This document shows, piece after piece, positions 61,280-64,000 of a stretch of DNA of 64,000 bases. The stretch is from Eudorina sp. 2006-703-Eu-15 (lineage: Eukaryota; Chlorophyta; Chlorophyceae; Chlamydomonadales; Volvocaceae). The notes below the pieces were generated by a model. It saw only the letters and a list, made by a program, of their open reading frames with translations, was not told the origin of the DNA and did not search any database. Each line of letters opens with the position of its first letter. The first letter of the stretch is position 1. The DNA is taken from contig BDSI01000003.1 of the NCBI GenBank assembly GCA_003117195.1, forward strand, positions 682,001-746,000. Direction: 5' to 3'. The position numbers were made by a program, and so were the translations under genes.

Positions 61280-63857
61280 ATGGAAAATATCAGGTACTCT
61301 ACAGGCCCACAGGCAGGTCTATGTCGCGTGACCCTTATCCTTCTTCCCTCAAATAATTCGTCCATTCAATCCAACCATCCTGCCATCGCAGCCCGCCCAG
61401 CTTACGCGCTGATCCCAACTGCTTGCCCCTCGGCTTCCGCCCACTTGCACCTATACAGCGTCTCCGTCCGCCTCCGCTCCCTGAGCAAACTAGAGGAGCG
61501 GGAGCGCTGCGTCTGGAAAGTCGACGGGCGCTGCGTGGTACACGTGGACGGCGAGGTCCGGCGCGATGCCGACAGCCGGCGCGACAACGACGCGCGCCGC
61601 TCCGGAACCTACATCGCCGACCACGTCTTCGGCCCCGAGTGCGACAATGACCGGGTGTACCAGGAGGCCGTCGAGGGGCTGGTGCACGACGCAGTGGAGG
61701 GAAAGAACGTGACGATCATGGTGTACGGCCAGACCGGCAGCGGCAAAACACACACGATGGGCACGCCGGAGGCGCCGGGCATCGTGCAGCGGGCGCTGAT
61801 GGACATCTTTGACCTGATCTCCCAGAAGGAAGACAGGGACTACCTGCTGAGGTTCTCATACCTGGAGGTGGGTGTGGACTGTGGAGGAAGGCGGGTGGGA
61901 AGCGCGGGACCAGGGCTGCCGCTGTGCGGGCGCGGCCACGTGGGGGATCAGGGCAAAGGGGCGTGGCAACGGCAATAATTGAATGGAATACTGATGTGCT
62001 TGCGCCGCCCGGCGCACCCCGACCCCGCATTGGCCCCATCCCGCCCGGCGCCGCAGATCTACAACGAGAACGTGACCGACCTGCTGAGCCCCGAGAAGGT
62101 CCCCAAGCCGCTGTTGATCAAGGAGGACCGCGTGGTGGGGCCCGTGGTGCTGGGGCTGAGCGAGGAGCTGGTCACCAGCCCCGAGGACGTGCTGCGGCTG
62201 CTGCGCCAGGGGGAGGCCAAGCGACACGTGGCCGCAAGCAAGATGAACGAGCACAGCAACCGCTCGCACGCCGTGTCGCGCATGGTGGGTGAGCGCGTTC
62301 GCGCAGTGGTGGTGGTGGTGGTGGTGGTGGGGTGTGTGCTTCGTGGATGCAACATGAGCATGGGGGGGTGGGGTGGCATTCATCGCCATTTCACTCATTC
62401 ATTTGAGTGCGTGGCGGGTTTGTCTGTGCCGGGTAGGGTCGGGCCGAGTGGGGTGGGTCGGCCAGTGATCCTGAATAGCGTCGTGGAGGGACGAGCGGGA
62501 GGGTATGTCATGGTGCGCGGGCATATGTGTGGGTGTGCCCTACAAAAATTAGGCGTTTGCCGCGCTGCACCCTCGACCACGACCGGCGGTTTTTTGTCCC
62601 CCTTCTCCACTTCTTCCTCCTGCGAATTCCACCCCTTCAGATGCACGTTGTCCTGTGTATCACCTGCCGACCGCCTATCAAACGACCCATTCGCAATCAA
62701 CCAAGTCCCTTTCGATGGCCCCTCCCGCAATCGACCCCCTTCACGCAACCGACCTCCTTCACGCATTCAACTCTTCTTCCCTATTAATCGCAGGTCCTGG
62801 AGAGCCGTCCCGCGGGGTCCAGCAGCAGCGCCAGCACGCCCGTCATCGTGTCCAACCTTGTCCTAGTGGACCTGGCGGGGTCGGAGAGCGTGGCCAAGAC
62901 GGGGGCGGAGGGCGAGCGGCTCAAGGAAAGCAGCTGCATCAACAAGAGCCTGCTGGCGCTGGGGGAGGTGGTGTACAAGCTGAGCGAGGGGGCGCTGGCG
63001 GCAGGTCGGTGCTTCGGTGGGTGCCGGACAGCGCGCGGAGGGGGGAGGGGCGTAAAGCGACGTCGGCCACCCGGACAACTACTACCCATTCGGTGACTTT
63101 TCGCGGTTTCGCTGTCTTTATTTACATAAGGGGGGTACGGCGAACCAAGGGGTATGCGTGACAGGAAAGCATGCAGGCGTGGTGCGGCCGCAAGGTGGTT
63201 GGTTGGTTGGTTACGCACCAATCACCGCACCCAACCACTAAAGCAACCAACATCGCGCCGACATCGGGTTCCCCGTTTTAGTGTTAGCCTTGAGTCCGGC
63301 GCAAACCCTCACGACGTAAGGGTAGCTGTCTTAGGCCCCCACCACTGGTGCCCAACGCCTTCCGCCGCCATGTGCGATGCCATCCGCATCGGAATGCGGT
63401 GCGATGCGGATGCGCTGTGAACCGCCTCGAGGGCACAGCTGAGGGCCCACAGCCAAGCCACCCTCGGGCCTGGCGGAACAGTAAGTCGGCCTGAAGTAGA
63501 CCAGCGGGGTCTGCGCCACCTCGCTTCGACTCACCGCGACTGCGGTCAGAGACCTCCCGTACACCCCTTTCCGTACCCCCGTACCAACCGGACAGGCGCC
63601 CACATCCCGTACCGCGACAGCAAGCTCACCCGCATCCTCAAGCCCTCCCTGGGCGGCAACGCCAAGACCATGATCGTCTGCACCATCAACCCCGCCGCGC
63701 GCCACGTCGAGGAGAGCCACCGCACGCTGCGGTTCGCCTGCCGGGCTAAGCGGGTGGTCAACACGGTGGTGGTGAACGAGGTGGCGGCGGAGGCGGCGGC
63801 GGCGCGGTGGCAGGCCAAGGCGCTCAAGGAGCTCCAGCGGCGGCGGGCTGAGGGCAC
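61280..63857 (+). CDS. Kinesin motor protein, kinesin-7-like, 3' end outside window
   Basis: Five exons (61280-61293, 61459-61867, 62057-62284, 62794-63004, 63596-63857) encode about 374 residues, essentially the whole motor domain. Kinesins are microtubule ATPases. Seen in order: [18 protein letters not shown] (beta-1), [16 protein letters not shown]-loop [36 protein letters not shown] (switch I, NxxSSRSH replaced by NSNRSH), [20 protein letters not shown] (switch II), [35 protein letters not shown], and the neck-proximal [17 protein letters not shown]. The NxxxNE neck and GGNAKT/ICTINP pattern favour kinesin-7 (CENP-E) relatives. The tiny first exon (14 bp) was chosen because AG/C restores Ser before VSVRLR. 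The last exon ends at a GTGAGT donor at 63858; the stalk and tail lie beyond the window. Confidence 0.93.
62306..62330 (+). repeat. (GTG)n microsatellite in kinesin intron 3
   Basis: About eight GTG units within 25 bases of the donor at 62285. Confidence 0.85.
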
Positions 63858-64000
63858 GTGAGTGGCAGTCCAAGGGGAGGGGCGGGTGTAGCGCGCGGGC
63901 CGAGGGCGTGGCACTCTCAATGGCGTGGCACTCTCAATGGCGTGGCAATCTCACCCGCTGCCTGGTCTCTGGGAACGCGGCGGGCTGTAACTGCACTTGG

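Overview
This window is nuclear DNA of a GC-rich, intron-dense chlorophyte green alga, most likely of the order Chlamydomonadales (Chlamydomonas/volvocine type). The grounds are: short exons with GTGAGT/GTGGGT/GTGCGT donors and CAG acceptors, strong third-position GC bias in real exons, long Ala, Gln, Gly and Glu/Asp runs in proteins, abundant (GT)n and minisatellites in introns, and a eukaryotic gene set (DMC1, kinesin, GOT1, plant-type AN1/C2H2 protein, glutamate dehydrogenase). The assignment below order level is inference. Exon models were built by reading splice sites by eye and checking that reading phase is conserved; most models close exactly to a multiple of three.

Layout, left to right: (1) 233-7056 (+), the 3' part of a coiled-coil and Glu/Asp/Ala-rich protein with a long GDDDDAPAA repeat tail; (2) 7057-10775, no supported gene; (3) 10776-11431 (-), GOT1, head-to-head with (4) 11654-15450 (+), a MOSC-domain protein of the mARC family; (5) 16653-25074 (-), an NB-ARC/TPR STAND (NLR-like) protein whose first exon encodes MGCGAS, a predicted acylation signal, convergent with the MOSC gene; a tRNA-derived SINE-like insertion and a perfect 28-bp hairpin lie in its introns; (6) 27744-41447 (+), a 16-exon gene for a 2620-residue protein combining armadillo/ankyrin-like repeats, two RRMs and a C-terminal U-box; (7) 41448-46562, no supported gene; (8) 46563-48168 (-), a two-AN1, two-C2H2 zinc finger protein ending in a CaaX-like CVLC; (9) 49032-54343 (-), a 12-exon glutamate dehydrogenase with a predicted transit peptide; (10) 56585-60039 (+), a complete 10-exon DMC1 meiotic recombinase; (11) 61280 to the window end (+), the motor domain of a kinesin resembling kinesin-7.

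The genes do not form one pathway. The two most unusual ones are neighbours and divergently oriented: the acylated NLR-like gene and the RRM/U-box gene. A second theme is intron content: two short repeat families recur in introns of unrelated genes, mostly in a fixed orientation relative to transcription, and several minisatellites abut splice sites.
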